Below are positions 61,692 through 64,000 of a stretch of DNA of 64,000 nucleotides, in pieces; the stretch's first letter is position 1; the number at the start of each line of letters is the position of its first letter. This DNA comes from Leptolyngbya sp. Cla-17. Its GTDB lineage: Bacteria > Cyanobacteriota > Cyanobacteriia > Leptolyngbyales > Leptolyngbyaceae. Below the pieces are notes generated by a model. It was given only the letters and a program-made list of their open reading frames with translations. It had not been told where the DNA came from and did no database searches. Made by a program: the position numbers and the translations under genes. The stretch covers positions 124,001 to 188,000 of the forward strand of contig NZ_JAEVYN010000001.1 of assembly GCF_016807185.1 (NCBI RefSeq), read 5' to 3'.

Positions 61692-64000
61692 TTAAGAAGT
61701 GAAAGCAATTTGGAAGAAGTTGCTGCCTCCCGGCGCACCTAGAGAATCTACAATCGTGAACTGGAAGCCATCACTTGAACCAACGCCAGAGTAACGGTAG
61801 GTGACAGTACCATCCATAATATCCTTCTGGCTAAAGGTTTGCCCTGTAGTCAACAGTTGACCATTGCGGCGTAGCTCACCCGCAGTTGGTAGCGATCCTA
61901 GTCTAAAGAACACTTGATCCGGTGGATTATCATTATCTGTTGCCCGTAAAATGCTGGTGCTAATTTGACGAGTTGCTGGAGTTCCAGCCGTTAGCGTTAG
62001 TGGAAGATTAGCCACTAGAATCGGTGCATCATTTACAGGTGAGATCGTGATAGGAACAACGTTTGCAATTGCTGGCGCTGTACCATCTGACACTAGGAAG
62101 CTAAAGAAGTCCGATGGGTTTTCACTTCCATTATTCAGGTAAGTGATTGTACCGTTATCAATCTCCTGCTGAGTAAATACTGTACCAGTTCCAAGACTCA
62201 CTCCACTTCTTTGCAGTTGGCCAAAGGTTGGTTGACCTTGCAAGGTATAGCGAACTTGAGAAGGTAAGTTATCTGGATCAGTAGTTAATACAAAGTTTCG
62301 CAAGTTCACAGTGCCCCCTTCATTAGAAGACAGTGGACCCGCCGAAATTACCCTGGGCGCGTCATTGACTGGAACGACTGCAATATTGAAGGAGCCCAAT
62401 GCTGTACTATTACCATCCGTTACTGAGAAGTTAAATCCATCAGTAGGCGACTCAGCGCCACTGTTTTGATATATCAAAAGACCATTATTAACATCTTCCT
62501 GCGTAAAGGTTTGACCTTGGGTTAACGGTGTACCGCCAAACTGTAATTCTCCAGCATTTAGGTTACTCTCCAGTGTGTAGACGAGTTCAGCAGGATTGGA
62601 ATTATCCACATCTGTAAATAGCAGAAGAGTATCCAAAATCGCGCTGCCAGCCTCTTCGGATATGGTTAGACCCGTATTGACTAACGCTCTAGGCGGGTCA
62701 TTGAACGGCAGAATCGAGATGTTAAAGGTTTCTGGCGTTGCTGGAAAGAGCACACCACCATCCGAAATTTGGAAGGTGAAGCTATCTGAGGTTGCCTCGC
62801 TGCCATTTTGGGCATATCTCAGACGATTACTATCTATATCTGCCTGAGTAAATCGGCTGCCGGTCGTCAGTGTTGTAAATCCTGTTCCAGTTGAAAGCCG
62901 TAATTGTCCGGCAGTTGGCGTACCCGCGACAACGTAACTAATCTGAGCCGCAGTGCTGTCTACATCAGTTGAGCGAAGCAGACTGTTACTGATAATGACA
63001 TTTGGTGGTGTCCCGCTACTTTCACCAACAGTTAAGGTGTTAACCGATAACAACACAGGATCATCATTCACCGAAGTCACATTAATTGTGACGGTTCCTA
63101 ACGCCGGAACCACAAGACCAGAACCCGTTGCTCCTTGATCACTGATATTAATAATCAGCCTGTCTGTACCGGAAAAGTTTGCGTTGGGCTGGTAGCTGAC
63201 GTTAGCAAAGGCGCTAACGAAGTCGTCGATCGCTCCTGTAAGGGTCACCGAACTACCGCCATTGGAACCACCCGTCACATTCAGTCCGGTAGATTGTGGA
63301 AGCGTGATTGTTCCTTGCTGCACCGACAGTACGACCCGAACAGGGCTACTGCCGGAATCGATATCTGTAAACTGAATTGCATTTGCGCCACTAAATACTA
63401 ATGGAGTTGAAGGATCTTCCTGAATTGTCTGTGTTCCGGGCAAGGTCAACGTGGGTCTATCATTCACCGGAGTGACAACGATAGTAAAGAGTTGCGGAGC
63501 CGAGGTATCCTGTCCGTTTCCAGGAGTAACTTCACCATTGTCTGATAACTGAACCGTCACCACGGCCGTCCCATTTGCATTGGGTGCCGAGGTGTAAGTC
63601 AGCGTCCCCGTTGGGCTAATGGTTGGCGGTGTTAGGAACAGCGATGGATTATCGTTCGCGACTAGGAAGCTCACCGTCTGTGAACTAGCTTCACCCGGAC
63701 CTGCGGTAATGTTGGCGGCAAAACCATTCACCGTTCTCAGTCCACTATCTTCAGCCACTGTTTGGTTACCGCCCCTGGTAAAGGAGGGGGCATCGTTAAC
63801 GGGCAGCACATTAATTGTGAAGACGTAGGGCGCTGCCGTATCCACACCGCCATTAGCCGTACCGCCGTTATCTCGCAGGGTTGCCGTGATTACCGCAGAA
63901 CCAAAGGCGTTAGGAGCGGTTTGGAAGGTGAGTAATCCTGTCGATGCGTTAATAGCCGGTCTTGCATTTGATAAGAACAGATTCTGATTACTGTTCGTAA
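61692..64000 (-). CDS. Giant cadherin/CSPG-repeat surface adhesin, N-terminus outside window
   Basis: At least 769 codons are open to the window edge, so the start is not seen. The visible part consists of repeats of about 100 residues in the pattern VNDAP...(linker)...VNDAP: INVLPVNDAPSFTRGG, TPVNDRPTLTLPGTQTIQED, VNDDPVLLSVNTLTVG, FNDPPRALVNTGLTIS, VPVNDAPRVISAGPL, SPVNDAPILVANLPLTL. Inner text such as STDVDSTAAQISYVVAGTPT and FTQADIDSNRLRYAQNGSEA matches cadherin-like/CSPG repeats with calcium-binding Asp. It ends without a membrane anchor, suggesting secretion by a type I system. It is likely a cell-surface or extracellular matrix adhesin. Confidence 0.88.
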   Translation of the reverse strand, partial: TNSNQNLFLSNARPAINASTGLLTFQTAPNAFGSAVITATLRDNGGTANGGVDTAAPYVFTINVLPVNDAPSFTRGGNQTVAEDSGLRTVNGFAANITAGPGEASSQTVSFLVANDNPSLFLTPPTISPTGTLTYTSAPNANGTAVVTVQLSDNGEVTPGNGQDTSAPQLFTIVVTPVNDRPTLTLPGTQTIQEDPSTPLVFSGANAIQFTDIDSGSSPVRVVLSVQQGTITLPQSTGLNVTGGSNGGSSVTLTGAIDDFVSAFANVSYQPNANFSGTDRLIINISDQGATGSGLVVPALGTVTINVTSVNDDPVLLSVNTLTVGESSGTPPNVIISNSLLRSTDVDSTAAQISYVVAGTPTAGQLRLSTGTGFTTLTTGSRFTQADIDSNRLRYAQNGSEATSDSFTFQISDGGVLFPATPETFNISILPFNDPPRALVNTGLTISEEAGSAILDTLLLFTDVDNSNPAELVYTLESNLNAGELQFGGTPLTQGQTFTQEDVNNGLLIYQNSGAESPTDGFNFSVTDGNSTALGSFNIAVVPVNDAPRVISAGPLSSNEGGTVNLRNFVLTTDPDNLPSQVRYTLQGQPTFGQLQRSGVSLGTGTVFTQQEIDNGTITYLNNGSENPSDFFSFLVSDGTAPAIANVVPITISPVNDAPILVANLPLTLTAGTPATRQISTSILRATDNDNPPDQVFFRLGSLPTAGELRRNGQLLTTGQTFSQKDIMDGTVTYRYSGVGSSDGFQFTIVDSLGAPGGSNFFQIAFTS

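Overview
The window is a cyanobacterial chromosome segment. The palindrome GCGATCGC (HIP1) recurs throughout, and lineage-typical genes are present: psbU, pipX-pipY, sepF, a PucC/BCD-type transporter, a DUF512/radical-SAM protein, DUF1825, DUF3120, and an aa3-type cytochrome oxidase locus. Gene content and the short tandem repeats suggest a filamentous, Leptolyngbya/Oscillatoria-like organism. The species cannot be fixed from the sequence alone.

Layout. 1-9.8 kb: truncated prohibitin-like gene, SH3-like secreted protein, glyoxalase-like protein, metallo-beta-lactamase-fold hydrolase, panD, ppa, inositol-phosphatase-like protein, PucC-like transporter, aldo/keto reductase, CheY-like regulator convergent with rsmG, a helix-hairpin-helix protein and a TM2 protein. 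10-20.6 kb: J-domain/TPR protein, DUF1825 protein, a decayed AraC regulator, an RND efflux pair, pstS, a vanadium haloperoxidase-like enzyme and an ABM monooxygenase-like protein. 20.6-31.2 kb: a proline-rich membrane protein, tsaB, ctaCDE divergent from ctaA-ctaB (a complete oxidase plus heme A set), a Crp-type regulator, a cupin and a frameshifted methyltransferase. 31.5-34.4 kb: an ABC-2 exporter whose ATPase and permease genes are separated by a probable papain-fold toxin and its putative immunity gene. This cassette is the most interesting accessory feature in the window.

34.4-43.6 kb: SH3 protein, S41 protease, an epimerase/DUF1611 pair resembling the DgcA/DgcN D-glutamate pair, a small unknown protein, an FHA protein, recA, xseA and xseB. 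43.7-45.9 kb is a decay zone: an M48-peptidase-like gene split by an IS630 element and also frameshifted, next to a broken DUF2500-like gene. 45.9-55.7 kb: DUF512/radical SAM protein, uppP, DUF3120 protein, FHA-adenylate cyclase, nadB, psbU and a large TPR protein. 55.9-61.4 kb: der, an EcfT-like protein, pipX-pipY, sepF and proC. 61.7 kb to the end: the C-terminal part of a giant cadherin/CSPG-repeat adhesin that runs off the window.

Cross-scale pattern: low-complexity or short tandem repeats of the intergenic type appear inside coding regions (rsmG, tsaB, nadB, the TPR protein). They seem to have lengthened proteins in frame. No tRNA, rRNA, CRISPR array or replication origin was recognised.
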